A DNA stretch of 57,957 bases, from NCBI GenBank assembly GCA_018780805.1, contig JADMJD010000013.1:47479-105435 (forward strand). Reading direction: 5' to 3'. This DNA is from Rubrivivax sp. (GTDB lineage Bacteria > Pseudomonadota > Gammaproteobacteria > Burkholderiales > Burkholderiaceae_C). Below the pieces are notes generated by a model. The model searched no databases. It had not been told where the DNA came from and saw only the letters and a list, made by a program, of their open reading frames with translations. The translations under genes and the position numbers were made by a program. Shown here one piece after another: positions 24,001 to 27,238 of the stretch (position 1 is the stretch's first letter; every line of letters starts with the position of its first letter).

Positions 24001-26468
24001 ACAACGACCTCACGCTCGGCACCGATGTCGCGGCGGTGGAGCTGCGCGCCGGCCCGGCCCATGGCACGCTGGTGCTGGCGGCCGACGGCGGGTTCACCTA
24101 CACGCCGGACGCCAACTTCAATGGCAGCGACAGCTTCCGCTACCGCTTTGTCGACAGCACCGGCCGGGTCTCGAACGAGGCCACGGTGCGGCTGACGGTG
24201 ACGCCGGTCAACGACGCACCGACGCTGGCCGACGCCACCCTCGTGGCCGAGGCCGGTGTGCCCGTGACGCTGGACGCACTGGCCGGTGCGCAGGACGTGG
24301 ACGGCGACAGCCTGCAGGTGGAACTGCTCAGCGCGCCCGCGCACGGCACCCTGGTGCTGACGGTGGACGGCCGCTTCAGCTACGTCGCCAACGCCGGCTA
24401 CAGCGGCAGCGACAGCTTCAGCTACCGCGTCAGCGATGGCAGCCTGGCCTCGCGCGAGGCCACGGTGGCCATCACGGTCAGCGGCGACGGTGAACCGCCG
24501 AACACCGCCCCGGTGGCGCTGGACAGCAGCGCGCAAGGCGTGGAAGACACCGCGCTGGTGCTCGGCTGGGCGCACTTTGCGGTCAGCGACACGCCGGGCA
24601 GCACGCTCAGCCTGGTGCTGCGTTCGCTGCCGGTGGAAGGCCTGCTGCAGCGGCACGAGGCGGCGGGCGATTGGGTGGCAGCCGCGGTGGGCGACGTGCT
24701 CAGCCAGGCCGACATCGATGCCGGCGCGCTGCGCCTGCTGCCGGTGGCGGGTGCCTCCAGCGGCGCAGGTTATGCGGCCAGCGGCGATGGCAACCGGCGC
24801 CAGCACTACGCCCGCTTCCAGTTCCAGGCCTTCGACGGCGCGCTCTACAGCGCGGTGGCCCACGTCGTCATCGGCATCACGCCGGTGGCCGATGCGCCGC
24901 TGCTGCAGCGCGAGGGCAGCGGCCCGGTGTCCGGGCTGGAAGACGTGTTGCTGGCCTTGCCGGCGCTCAGCGCCGTGCTGGCCGACAGCGATGGTTCCGA
25001 AAGCCTGGTGCTCACGCTCACTGGTTTGCCGGCGGGCTTCAGCCTCAGCGACGGTGTGTCTGTCTTCGCCGCCAGCGAGGGACAAGCGGTGCTGGACCTG
25101 GCCGGCTGGAACCTGTCGACCCTGCAACTCACGCCACCGGCCCACTGGCATGGCACGCTGACATTGCAGGTGCAGGCCACGGCCACCGAGGCGGCCACCG
25201 GCGAACGTGTGACGGTCACGCAAGACCTGCAGCTGCAGGTGGCGGCGGTGGCCGATGCACCGACGCTGGAGCTGGCGCCGCGCGATGGCGTTGTCAGCCG
25301 CGAACTGCTGCGCTCGAGCTGGGAGTCGGTGGCCAATGCCAACACCAACGCCACCGTGGTGCTGGGCGCCAGCCTGGACGGCTGGACCCAGGTGCCAACC
25401 CACCCGAGCAAGAGCCCGGGCTACGAGGTCTATGGCAGCGGTGACCTGATGCGCAATGCAACCGGCAACCGCGTGGTGGTACGTCCCGCCGCCGACGCCG
25501 GCAACAACTGGCTGCGGCTGAACAACGGTGCGTCAGCGCAGACGTACCAGACACTGGGCATCGAGCGCATGGTGGAGACACGGGCCGGGGGAACCTACAG
25601 CCTGAGCTTCCTGTACGCCGGCACGCCGGGCTACAGCCAGGCCAGCGGCACCGTCGGCATCTACGTCGATGGCCAGCGCATCGCAACCCATGCGGCGGTC
25701 AGCCCATCCACGGGCCTCGCCTGGCAGACGCTGAACTTCCAGTTCCAAGGCAACGGCCAAAGCCGGCGCATCACGGTGATGCTGGAAGGGGGCAACGCCG
25801 TGGCCACGAACACCGCCACGGTGCGGTCGGCCAACCTTGATCAGTTGGTGGTCGTCGAGAGCCTGACCAGCAGCGCACAGCTTGTCCACGGTCTGGTGAA
25901 CACCGACATCGCGCTGCCGCAGGTGCAGGCGGCGCTGGTGGACCAGGACGGCAGCGAGCAGTTGCAACTGTTCCTGATGGGCCTGCCCGCTGGGGCGTTG
26001 TTGTCAGACGGCGTGAACAGCGTCAGCGTGGCCGACGGGGTCAGCGCGGTGGAGATCACCGGCTGGAACCTCGGCATGCTGAGCCTGCGGCCGCCGGTCG
26101 GCTTCACGGGTCTGCTGACATTGACGGTGCGTGCGTCCGCGGTCGAGGGCCAGAACAACCAGACGGCCAGCGCAGACCGGGCCTTTGACGTGCAGGTGCT
26201 GCCGGGTATTGCCGTAGACACGCCTGCGGGGATCAACCCGTTTGTGGTGCCCGCCAACCAACCAGCGCAGACTGTCGCGGCCGCGGCGCCGATGGTGCGC
26301 ACGCCAACAGCTTCGCCGCTGCCGGCCCGCACAGTGGCCGAGGAAGCCGAATCCGACGCGCTGCGTCAGCGACGGCTGGCCGACGCCTGGCTGGAGGAGC
26401 TGGAGCAGTCCGCCCAGGCACAATGGAAGCAGTTGATGGGCCAAGCCGATGACCAGGTGTTGTCGTGA
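3..26468 (+). CDS. Giant modular RTX/CARDB/cadherin-like surface protein with two peptidase domains (5' partial)
   Basis: The frame is open from the window edge, so the true start and N-terminus are missing; at least 8,821 residues are visible, and residue r begins at nucleotide 3r. Domain order by residue: RTX modules (1-380), about 17 CARDB units (384-2780), PPC-like (2780-2880), TIG-like (2885-2975), an unknown partly helical region with a CARDB-associated domain (2980-3600), propeller-like (3740-4040), Big_5-like (4040-4155), cadherin/putative-Ig units (4320-5280), a YD-like stretch (5500-5770), dockerin-like (5872-5914), Big_2-like (6130-6230), a second propeller-like stretch (6650-7020), M15-like peptidase (7380-7590), metzincin (7640-7765) and cadherin-like units to the end. 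It is probably exported to the cell surface or medium, with calcium-stabilised parts. No frameshift is visible. I recognise no C-terminal PEP-CTERM or autotransporter barrel. The tight secretion operon just downstream is the likely exporter. Domain names come from motif recognition and the boundaries are approximate. Confidence 0.9.
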   Translation, partial: PANGLNPLQQISFADGTVWTVADIVARVRAATAGTDQLLGNGAAETLAGGDGDDVLYGRAGNDQLAGGTGDDWLQGDDGDDTLDGGAGSDVLVGGNGNNTVVFGRGDGDDYLSQSPNNTNPSKLNTLAFKAGVAPSEVTLRRVYDINTWTNSGLEIGIAGTTDRVLASNFFTGDNPANGLNPLQQISFADGTVWNLAEIVARTLAGTAGNDTVIGTPGADTLDGGNGDDTVTSRGGNDTLLGGAGDDTLYGEDGADTLQGGSGNDTLWGGANNNTYVFGRGDGQDFLGNSPNDTSGGKLNVLQLGADITASQLVLRRAFDPGTSRWTALEIGIAGSTDQVTVSHFFYQDNIRNGYNPLQQIRFADGSSWDLDRIALEVDRALGMDLTVEAVAVNPLSGVEFLSSGAVVVTWTTHNRGSAPTEGNFVDRVQLRNAAGMVVASVVVPWLENESGALQGGQSVQRSVQLRLPDGPSGTGVFTVTVDTDADNTQREGGTAESNNRGQATLTADLAEYTNFVNLQAGGLAIDPASDWEPGDTVTIRWTSSNAGTIAPTVDWTERVELLNQTTGAVIATLNVTGLASELPPGASVARSASFIWPSGANATGTLRLRVTVDATNKLDEYDSTGLLEADNTQDRQIAVGADLVVQNLRVVEPSPQAGNVITIAWDDVNQGSVATNVGYTDRIIIRRSGVVAPEVRTVSAGLAAGNYSSSGTYSGSAQSVFNGGSWNSGGFSGSVSADLGGEHTLSAIEFTPGIQTGSGATSETRVYRIEVAATASGPWTTAFEQAVLSQSGVPQRLDFAAVTGRHVRITVPSSGSWVSFSDIKVLGISAQDAGGSDLIVDTVISFAGPAGTPLAAGEVRARSYSFQLPDGLRGAGTFDVLVVADRGAGSTGTLFEYNADGSAESNNEGSLAFLSAARDYADLRVSALTVPATADAGAEINVTWTVRNDGLAAAPGGWTDRIVLSTDNIVGNDDDILLANVPRSEVLAAGSSYELSALVRVPPRLQGAYRIIVVADADGSVKEPDTRGDNTRVSDPFTVIATYADLVPTLTVVPDTVFAGRSARIEWSVRNSGTLATDVTRWVDQVYLSSTPTITGSSVLLGSITRVGGLAVGESYGAALDVSIPRDTTGARYFIVRTDAFAVVYELGNTANNVAVAATPSTVQPEPRPNLVIEQINAPAQWRVGQTVSFDYQVRNSGNDPASAYFGEEIRLVDVNGVYATQVLATTWAYRSLAAGTALTQTATVAVPALPPGNWRLEVVADRGNYVAESNEGDNTTTLTIVVVAPDLVVDTLQTTGELRGGETVSLAWTTRNNGTADASAVLERLYLSADGTVGAGDLLLGERLIASLAAGGSSAGTLGFTLPVDLQGAWRLIIVTDVSGASNESTAGEANNVGTLAIDVARDFFADLMVTQITAPTLLIDDPATVTVSYVISNIGTGAGRSVSWTDRIVYSTNDVFGDGDDIVLGNVVREGTLAAGEAYTGSVTYRFGPAFSRHGKVLVRTDVNQGVWENGSETNNTATTPEFLDVMPLPYADLRVDSVGTTSDAYSGRTITVDWTVSNRGIGITNTGNWSDSLWLSSNPDGTGTRYTLASAGHLGQMAPNDSYTRSLQVTLPNGISGTWYLNVTAAGSGGPYEFIYAGNNSGSSLGVPVQLSLSPDLVVEDISGPAAAQEGTLVDISWTVFNQGEDRATGTWQDNLVLVAPNGSSTLLGSFVYDRGLDAGQRYTRTEQLRLPAKIEGGYRIAVTTNSLLGSGSATQVYEHGAARSNNSLNDDQSIAVSLNDRPDLRVTSVVVPPSVTAGTRAAVQFTIGNYGPQATSGQWTDYIWLSLDGIVSGDDLLVGQIASGAALAPSEEYTTVSALVDIPIRYRGNAYLIVVADGNNRIDEYPSEGNNVRAAQLNIDPVPFADLVTSNVVAPDQAVHGGSIEVRYQVSNLGSATTLGNTSSVDSWTDSVWLTVDKRRPSPGKGDIRLAQVTHTGHLDVGQDYLGLLNVQLPEGLRSGQYYISVWSDTYDTILEDTLASNINPDDATQIDNNNYKARAISVLGITPPDLAVSQVIAPASGTAAGSYSFSYSVRNVGDAFSGAWTDRVWLTNNPDLGQASVRWLLGEFRQSRSLGNGEAYTASQTVALGPSVSGGYLVVETDMGYGGASSGEVREVDENNNARAQESLVTNAPSDLRVTQIVTQPENFSGEETVVSWTVTNSGGAVWAGTQGWIDNVYFSPDPEFIAERATQLASVVRTNTSTLGAGESYTASATVRLPAGTDGPYYIYVITDADHRDGELAPYSSKVAEGELYNSVYWGNTNASARDYLYRTSVYEGARRDNNLGQGTLNVTYREPDLVIANLTVSDPNPGSGQTITATWTVTNQGTRATRVSAWYDGLYLSRDATLDPSDYALPDRGSDSEILLRSRLTSLTDAQGKARYLQPGESYTNSATFTIPNSISGDFKLIVKADTATFVDPYNETPSTVRSGLPGLREYTSTNVLEFRDEGNNQGQIALPITLTAPPDLQVTQVTAPTVVIAGQPLTVQYQVQNRGGNTPSDQGSWYDMVYLSKDRFLDINKDRYLGYVEHGGGLAAGASYGATLNFTAPRDLEGPYYVFVVTDPARAWGAGASGRVIEFGLEDNNNAAAEQPLLIETPPPADLQVTNVVVPANAQVGDTVQITFTVSNVSINPALGRWTDALYLSADNGWDLGDTLLGRVERVGDLAANGTYTATLTTKLPPLKDGAWRVLVRPDLYNDVFEGAITYTETGLNIAPGEANNRTASAATLNVQVPALTVGSPLATTLSTGALQLYRISVAEGETLRVQLDSSAANGANELYIRYGDVPTGAYFDAAYSNAVSPDQQVLIPSTRAGDYYVLVRARQSNANTPVVLRADLLPLSITRVTPDQGGTGDDDHRWVTVDIEGARFAAGALVKLSRPGEFEIEPERWQVLDATRIRAVFDLRYVPHGLYDLTVINPDGQRVTEPYRYLVERAIETEVTIGIGGERSIEAGDNSVYSVSLQSLTNVDTPYVRFDIGATEMGTSEYLLEGLSLPYVLFGSNVGGLPPGAVLAGAVNNQAYGITPTGAIRGDVPWASLDGMSNTQGWNLAPGYAFDLAGNGFAGFTFNVQTYPGLQEWLNYDFEGLRAKLYAIRPDWKAQGLLDGGVQDLNNISQGLAAKFLSTDPEEHITKLEALSMPFRFDTLGAVTPLTRDEFIADQTAHAKRLRAAILADVTASSTLGVLAADEAQWVQGWLAALEVAGLLRPADEAPPIRNDELVLSLNATLATGILLGRGGENYRTQADLLGFFAQVQTWYGDTARYAGDTQATKAPVDYYEYRKSDDGEVYSPVPVAPNPADYDLGLSTETQFMSFDVFVGGLSELEYLRHIGILDANFNPVGAQSLNLTQYLQQAANRDAAAQAAVSVRGPQTLPAADGSSWVPADYALPYSIGFSNPGQGAVGEVRLVTELDADIDPRSLRLGDLKIGAINVHLPPGQAVFQGDFDFTGSLGFVLRVSAGIDAETRIATWLLQAIDPDTGEVLRDPARGLLLPSSSGQPGSGSVSYTVRAAESAVTGAALEMGARVFFDDAPPIDSSRTAHALDAGVPQTTLVVDSSGNDTEGRPTYRVQWTATDDASGVKHVTVYVAVDGGDFKIWQKQVPGAASTLVYTGEAGRRYEFLAVATDNAGNREAATIANAVLPDDGSRADAEQALGANETVVGTPELPAATPGRSYADNTMFDLAAQLLPGFVVPHQPGDLQSVLAPMQLRGFASGFAGSQGDIGALAMVQLADGSVLASAGAYRNQVFHFAPEGGRSTTPLFELDTAVLDMAIDRFGQLWVLTGAELLLLDAGSGAVIARHRGPGNEPLTHALAIDPTGLIYVASGNGVEIFDPQAADNGRAWRHFSNTRVGDLAFGPDGRLWGVRWTGSVVPGGDPAASTEIISFPMSGRLVGRAEVEYRLAGVVDSIAFGQAGSGLDGLLLASSNLLQRPVDGSNTAAPHASAVWMIELQSRRVLQLAQGGTRGETLLTTADGRVLVAQSTRIDEIAPIKAPTVLATSVADGALVPLPLTQIAVSFDQAMWAGNDGQDSLDPASVLNTANYRFVAIGNGSGLELAPLAVRWDAGTRSAILTLPNLAAGAWRLEIAQDLRSAAQVQLAQAYSVVFTTVADLSHTVRLDFSNTRADRATGEISYDLHITNIGVDDLRGPLMLLLDPGRYFGGDIVGGAPGGGDQGELWVLDLSAALAALGGRLAPGATLRDQTVSVRSASDFGTAPGTSNLVKFDLGHGVYAVPFDNLPPTVGIYLTDVPTAPVIDPETGLEVPGPTVDVFDTESAVLPGALAGQSWQVQLQAVDADGTLFFWQLLEAPAGLTLLQDALVESGDSGYGNRATLTWTPGTRDRADSEVLVRVIDSRGGMALRRFSIAVQGGNQVPVIAELQDIVLDEGQTLNLPLVVADADGEPVTVTLRNLPAGARYDAATGLLSWTPGYDQAGLYEDVTVVASDGKHTVTRRLNLQVLQGYAAPVFGVVPAQTLREGDRFALQLAGSLPGGLQQADGTRITLARSAPWLPGGALLNSETGWFEWTPGYAQAGLLTLPVTLTATYTHPDGTERSTSVSRDVLLNVLNANGAPVFDAVETWQVLEGQALRISVFAFDPDNPGFEPKVRLTSNGALSDNEGSPASVSYVVTGLPEGASFDADTLELVWTPGYTQAGTYQVTVEATDNGDGTGTPLTSRITLPIVVSNANRAPLIGDLSSLIIDRGAVVELPVAAADADGDPLTLTLLGLPPFATWTQVGSGANVTGVLRFAPGAGARGDYTITVVAQDNGGGDVNQVAVQALSFVLTVRSVSEAPVIDVAPVSVAVVGQELRIPIAVSDLDQDALNWLVQGLPAGAVLVQEPQYGRAYIRWTPTLSQLGQHDLSLQVTDSGLPPADAGYITNPAQLPVPNTTVADLRIVVRESNLTPSLIAVAATGGELQGDALAGDLTRLLVDEGVPLALELSALDTDFDLLRWTVEGLPAGMVAEPTNGSDGQSRLVLRWTPGLFAAQDTGLAGGTPGVYRLVIRAGDGHSSATREVELSVRNANQAPQLMAMPLQLIPEGQTLAFTMRAADADNDATRLALVYDASTPAGVLFDPVTGYFEWTPDSSAVDNLAADSRAYTFTFSASDGSASVLRQVQVRVLDVNRAPTISAASRALLVGETFVLPVLKGGAAVPGAVQVADADGLAQTQALVVAFHQLPEGAVYDAISGELRWTPGPGQVGDFTVVAQVSDGRNSSTRTFTLRVVADGAANAPSVLVVLTPSTPALPGQNVLATVRATGFSPIATLDVQVRGAAAGAADWTPVTLDSLGRLRLVPSAPGLVEIRVTATDADGFSRTHTEWLRVRDPLDTAAPLLSFSGSLADAAAGGAPADVSQALQVQARLGELQLMGWTLEIAPSQGDVVDESAWRTLATQDLPAQAADGLFTLATLDPALWPNGIYQLRLSAWDLAGRRSEVLTRIRVDATEQRLLQATATDASFTLGGHTLALTRVLDTRPSSGSDLGNWRLPLLDTQLTHDQGGVGTLGLAQPWREGARVWLQVPASLGVANAPLLSLGFTLQAEETRLSDMPGAPLALRPMFTSASGWTLTAQDAANGQAPALQRQGQRLLDATTGLPWVPSAYVLTGPDGTRWTLDARGVVQSLQFADGVQWLVSDAGIALVGAEDATQRINFVRDTQGRIEQVVGPLNVATPQVLVYRYDSASRLVLARSLYGADSGEFLGYHADGRLMTEPVAAQMGTAASWLPGAAPQTDQWDGSLVAGEPTYLSFVVRDSEVLSTVKAPGAAGAVIVAVQTTGADVALLAPGATVLGQARAGDHMITLLRITEAGLQRLALSGSGAVSVQLSVTGDIDLDGDIDGADSAAWEADHRDLNGDGLANTSDRQLLYANFGWRANRAPQATVGEPLLKTHADLSGRLALDAVATDLENDRLFWRVLDATHGQARLAADGRTVLFTPDAGYVGAAEVRVQADDGFAAGAPITLRVDVSGARLLALRLVQTPSLVVGQAVQLAVVADFEDERDVAIEAGAYLSIVSRDLSALGSLSADPLQVDDSRDTVRARATGPAWVEISRTDRDGRVVRAVSAFNVGAVPHEEPTDEAELEEHYHEEVFQVTTDVYPGTLTLLPGLTRQLRVDRIDSVAGTTVDVHLAQPETGSGTRYLSSDESIATVSADGLVTALRTGRVTISVLHLGTDYIDIYDDAGQVVGRIPVAQAIGQTDLLLNVQAATTTDEDGATPAPRAVTVSAAEGGAVGSATGETVLIGAGALRSDAPVTIARIAVGDITAVTGMPLPAPAALSAVGGFRLDLGERTSQRPVQMVVPVQGSPDAAVGEEVLFLRKGQVPQPDGTVRDTWWIVDNGFLSLDAQGQLVARTASPPYGGLDASGDYIVVKRLPGIPNGMLDNVSLGAGEWLDFGGLSMTLGLSPFLMQSAIASEVIGILASISTGLGGGRFHFGVPQFAEITLPNVAPGERYAIDVSSAIGAAVSPWGHVTVPNGTSARYDEAANQIVLSFTSESPGALAGRLELRAIFGDGSHVVVPATGLNAGATAGEVRATPPAGIAIGSVGWQLVRVIPGSMMGSSGLPTEAPELVFAGNMVRLAAQPNMAALVSRAQLQIVRQAEDGGFTLSELGQLDLSYIKGSKNQPVAFSADLSRIYVAGTGVVHVFDTIAVREIGSIALPAGSNNVNSLVVAGDTLLIGEGSSYGGGGWRLLMVSTNPGSPTYHQVVSLRGTGLEATPYGISGMAVGKDGFTLVVSTPLQRPSVGLLGTQGGQGNVLVFDLRSLNPGTGTIDAPLQANLPGGNGIKSPQAIQATSDPDRFFVLTPNDYSRGLSTLTIVRDSEGRPTGTRMTQLSLSQPSNQIKIDRLDIQRAQSAVLVEVDGVEYAIVSDDNYHFNDPYWRAMYEAPMFMNLIPGGPPTPVGGSASAQRVAVGGKIGVIRDPFGSAQYIAATLPLDGYGIVNLALSDDGSTLIGQLKGGYSANLFDSFTQKPNQNVAWDVQALIAAANANANGLSKHISLPDGAEIKIDDPATAPVGTFFDPVVVQGDYSGRMGDVLELDLVDVIARSLENLPAKDSAAWLAMTPAARSAADAQIAARKASMTLSNFRIDATTLAMLRNPATQIQAATDGNQGLLDPTRFRDEGRINLVPNLTAADLARLRTSQTLAAKTITFTVHFDQVVNGQPDPGNQLILTVNVNDYALASAALFGDRPMSNPGYSALTLSGAVGVNAANNRLDVLKIEHRLRYFGYPAIGFGSPTAANNVLQEFTVDGTFGASEQRALQLFEKVVRYAPGAQNRRFTPAGNGADGLINPTDAPGRVSLDWLNAYNAPHWLELFPAQAQTANMPGWTNTQLGYTAATPGAVERYGTSWIRDLMRAKAYTSATLLQAGTTFAGATDANHGFTPGGHSTHDLGMALDLGITRFVSGVLTVLETLTVQVPGNGWSLQNAIDWSALLSATTAPTMNNQRAAIRDFLSLYALTRTETRDTIPVVNGADVRAALFGDGTAAGSLIQSVLIGGRGAHPTKPQNTLPNMRDVLTHLGIAASTTVGHHNHFHIFLRPPTRVAINTTNNLVTPQDAAQVSDTPQDQVLPLGALNGGVWSGEDPKNGQLDLAAWVQSVASVEALSGLLDTVVTVVDAEGLSLGAQSGQHITLDIDAAGHGWFIDSTPQDNSEYLPTADPNIWQARAGTEAAGRMDLLTVLLHEYGHVLGLEHSDSSHEAMSATLQPGMRRLPSAAELQLMGELLNGLRQQQEAAAAAAVAGGSAAAVAQAARPETADRNWQYQGASNPTLLNGNFAAGSAEGWVVEGAVQLSDGLAVLGESSTRQAHLAQGFMVNAGDRLLSFTLDARGLLANARGPVDAFEVALLDATTGLPALGAAGTSGLSRNDALLNIQTDGSTRLSSLVRAVQNEDGSSTYFIELPESLAGTAVLLSFDLLGFGTAGSEVSVRDVQVTAQPVAIGDRLTLAEDGTASGNVSDNDLTLGTDVAAVELRAGPAHGTLVLAADGGFTYTPDANFNGSDSFRYRFVDSTGRVSNEATVRLTVTPVNDAPTLADATLVAEAGVPVTLDALAGAQDVDGDSLQVELLSAPAHGTLVLTVDGRFSYVANAGYSGSDSFSYRVSDGSLASREATVAITVSGDGEPPNTAPVALDSSAQGVEDTALVLGWAHFAVSDTPGSTLSLVLRSLPVEGLLQRHEAAGDWVAAAVGDVLSQADIDAGALRLLPVAGASSGAGYAASGDGNRRQHYARFQFQAFDGALYSAVAHVVIGITPVADAPLLQREGSGPVSGLEDVLLALPALSAVLADSDGSESLVLTLTGLPAGFSLSDGVSVFAASEGQAVLDLAGWNLSTLQLTPPAHWHGTLTLQVQATATEAATGERVTVTQDLQLQVAAVADAPTLELAPRDGVVSRELLRSSWESVANANTNATVVLGASLDGWTQVPTHPSKSPGYEVYGSGDLMRNATGNRVVVRPAADAGNNWLRLNNGASAQTYQTLGIERMVETRAGGTYSLSFLYAGTPGYSQASGTVGIYVDGQRIATHAAVSPSTGLAWQTLNFQFQGNGQSRRITVMLEGGNAVATNTATVRSANLDQLVVVESLTSSAQLVHGLVNTDIALPQVQAALVDQDGSEQLQLFLMGLPAGALLSDGVNSVSVADGVSAVEITGWNLGMLSLRPPVGFTGLLTLTVRASAVEGQNNQTASADRAFDVQVLPGIAVDTPAGINPFVVPANQPAQTVAAAAPMVRTPTASPLPARTVAEEAESDALRQRRLADAWLEELEQSAQAQWKQLMGQADDQVLS
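108..1125 (+). repeat. Two RTX modules (GGxGxDxxx nonapeptides plus related domain)
   Basis: Two blocks of RTX nonapeptides lie at about 108-300 and 615-840, with repeats such as GGNGDD, GGAGDDTLYGEDGADTL and GGSGNDTL. Each is followed by about 100 residues containing V-F-G-R-G-D-G and ending F-A-D-G-(T/S)-x-W, which resembles the haemolysin-type calcium-binding-related domain. The module period is 175 residues. In this family the nonapeptides bind calcium and fold outside the cell; that role is inferred here. More copies probably lie upstream of the window. Confidence 0.85.
526..580 (+). repeat. 55-bp perfect direct repeat, copy 2
   Basis: Identical to positions 1-55. It lies in the region after the calcium-binding nonapeptides, where the translated segment carries the F-A-D-G-T-x-W signature of the haemolysin-type calcium-binding-related domain. 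Complete nucleotide identity within an otherwise diverged 175-residue module suggests recent duplication or gene conversion. Confidence 0.95.
1152..8340 (+). repeat. Array of about 17 CARDB units
   Basis: Units of roughly 115-165 residues repeat, each starting with D/N-L-x-V, then W-T-V-x-N-x-G and a D-x-(I/V)-(Y/W)-L-S strand, and ending in an E-x-N-N turn. Unit starts fall near nucleotides 1152, 1551, 1929, 2769, 3138, 3513, 3867, 4227, 4605, 4980, 5364, 5733, 6168, 6543, 7032, 7539 and 7938. This matches the CARDB (cell-adhesion-related bacterial) fold. The array probably forms a long stalk. Units differ clearly in sequence, which suggests an old expansion. Confidence 0.8.
2115..2490 (+). 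other. Discoidin (F5/8 type C)-like insertion inside CARDB unit 3
   Basis: Within the third CARDB unit about 125 residues interrupt the usual pattern. They include S-A-D-L-G-G-E-H-T-L-S-A-I-E-F, then Y-R-I-E-V-A-A-T-A-S-G-P-W, then G-R-H-V-R-I-T-V-P and S-F-S-D-I-K-V-L-G. This order of motifs is typical of discoidin/F5-8C carbohydrate-binding folds. The CARDB unit resumes afterwards. A glycan-binding role is an inference from the fold only. Confidence 0.6.
12960..15830 (+). repeat. About nine cadherin-like/putative-Ig repeats
   Basis: About nine units of 85-120 residues begin near 12960, 13248, 13518, 13839, 14193, 14503, 14838, 15206 and 15510. Most carry an N-x-A-P start, an E-G-Q-x-L strand, a D-A-D-G-(D/E)-P turn and the closing F-x-W-T-P-G motif. 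This is the pattern of He_PIG and cadherin-like repeats in bacterial adhesins. The D-A-D-G turns could bind calcium. Confidence 0.8.
17616..17742 (+). other. Dockerin-like pair of calcium-binding loops
   Basis: Two loops, D-I-D-L-D-G-D-I-D-G-A-D and D-L-N-G-D-G-L-A-N-T-S-D, are separated by about a dozen residues and followed by L-L-Y-A-N-F-G. This is the layout of type I dockerins and similar EF-hand pairs. Such pairs are common in large secreted proteins outside cellulosomes, and no cohesin is seen in the window, so a structural calcium-binding role is the safer reading. Confidence 0.65.
21750..22765 (+). other. M15-type peptidase domain with peptidoglycan-binding-like lead, inside the giant protein
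   Basis: At 21750-21950 the translation resembles a PG_binding_1 helical repeat (I-E-H-R-L-R-Y-F-G-Y, then D-G-T-F-G). It is followed by the M15 zinc-peptidase signature S-T-H-D-L-G-M-A-L-D (S at 22290, H at 22296, D at 22317), matching SxHxxGxAxD. The second zinc motif is N-H-F-H (His codons at 22725 and 22731). M15 enzymes cleave D-Ala-containing peptidoglycan cross-links. All key zinc ligands look present, so the domain may be active. Codon choice looks freer here (more GAT, TTG, TCG) than in flanking repeats. Confidence 0.75.
22920..23290 (+). other. Metzincin-type zinc protease domain inside the giant protein
   Basis: The translation contains H-E-Y-G-H-V-L-G-L-E-H-S from nucleotide 23175, a complete HExxHxxGxxH zinc motif. 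It is followed about 7 residues later by a methionine-turn-like E-A-M-S. Upstream lies D-S-T-P-Q-D-N-S-E-Y, seen with this domain in other large bacterial surface proteins. It resembles matrixin or serralysin catalytic cores. Possible roles are self-processing on the surface or cleavage of external protein; neither is shown by the sequence. Confidence 0.8.
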
Positions 26469-26549
26469 CGCGGCGCAGTCCCCCAGGGCTCAGGGATGGT
26501 GCGCCTGCACATCCAGGCCTAAGCTCGGCAATTCGACAGGGAGAGAGTG

Positions 26550-27194
26550 ATGGCTTGCAAGGTTTCTAAGCTCGCGGCGTGGGCGCTCGCGCTCGGTCTG
26601 ACTGCCGGGCTCGCCCAGGCGGGCGTCGTCACCAGCACCGTGGGCTTGGCCGACGGATTCGGTGACGGACAAACCGTGGGCGGCGTGTTCGACAGCTTCA
26701 ACCTGGGTTACTACGACGCAATGGAAGGTGTGGCCACGGACCGCGTGTCAGGGGAGTCACTGAGTTTCGGCCACGACTACACCCAGGATCTGGCCGGCCG
26801 CACGATCACCGGTGCCACCATCGAGCTGGTGTCTGCAGGCTGGGGCAACTTCGCCACGGCAAAGCTGTTCATCAATGGCGTTTTCGTGGACGAACTGGCC
26901 GATGGTGAAGACGACGATGGCTTCGAGTACGTGCGCTACAACAGCTTCAACCTCGGTTCCTTGCTCAGCCAGTTGCTGCTGGATGGCACCGACACGGTGA
27001 CCATCGAGACCTACGGCTTCTTTGGAAACGTGCTGGACGACGGTGCGCTCGATTTTTCCCGGCTGACCATCACCACCCAGGAAGACACGGGCGGTGGCCA
27101 GGCCCCTGAACCCGCCAGCCTGGCGCTGGCCGCGGTGGGCCTGGCGGCGGCCGTCGGTGCCAGCCGGCGCCGGCGCGGCACGCGCAGCCTCTGA
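26550..27194 (+). CDS. PEP-CTERM sorting-signal protein
   Basis: A 214-residue exported protein. A Sec signal peptide occupies about residues 1-24, ending A-L-G-L-T-A-G-L-A-Q-A. The C-terminus has the PEP-CTERM tripartite signal: P-E-P, a hydrophobic run (SLALAAVGLAAAVGA) and an R-R-R-R tail. In this family an exosortase recognises the signal and anchors or releases the protein during exopolysaccharide-linked export. No exosortase gene is in the window. The middle is acidic and beta-rich with no named domain. I chose the ATG at 26550 over the GTG at 26547 because a GGGAGAG ribosome site lies 4-5 nt upstream. It sits 81 nt after the giant gene and 44 nt before the secretion operon. Confidence 0.9.
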   Translation: MACKVSKLAAWALALGLTAGLAQAGVVTSTVGLADGFGDGQTVGGVFDSFNLGYYDAMEGVATDRVSGESLSFGHDYTQDLAGRTITGATIELVSAGWGNFATAKLFINGVFVDELADGEDDDGFEYVRYNSFNLGSLLSQLLLDGTDTVTIETYGFFGNVLDDGALDFSRLTITTQEDTGGGQAPEPASLALAAVGLAAAVGASRRRRGTRSL

Positions 27195-27201
27195 GCCCGG
27201 C

Positions 27202-27220
27202 GCGGCGCGACACGCGCCGC
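27202..27220 (+). other. 7-bp GC hairpin between PEP-CTERM gene and secretion operon
   Basis: GCGGCGC (27202-27208) and GCGCCGC (27214-27220) pair perfectly around a 5-nt loop. It sits 7 nt after the stop codon of the PEP-CTERM gene and 18 nt before the TolC-like gene. No T-run follows, so it is not a standard intrinsic terminator; it could stabilise the upstream transcript or attenuate read-through. Confidence 0.5.
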
Positions 27221-27238
27221 TGGTACGCTGCCGTCGTG

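Noticed and set aside
27202..27220. GC hairpin as an intrinsic terminator
   Set aside because: The stem is good but no T-tract follows, and the next gene starts 18 nt later. It is listed only as a hairpin.
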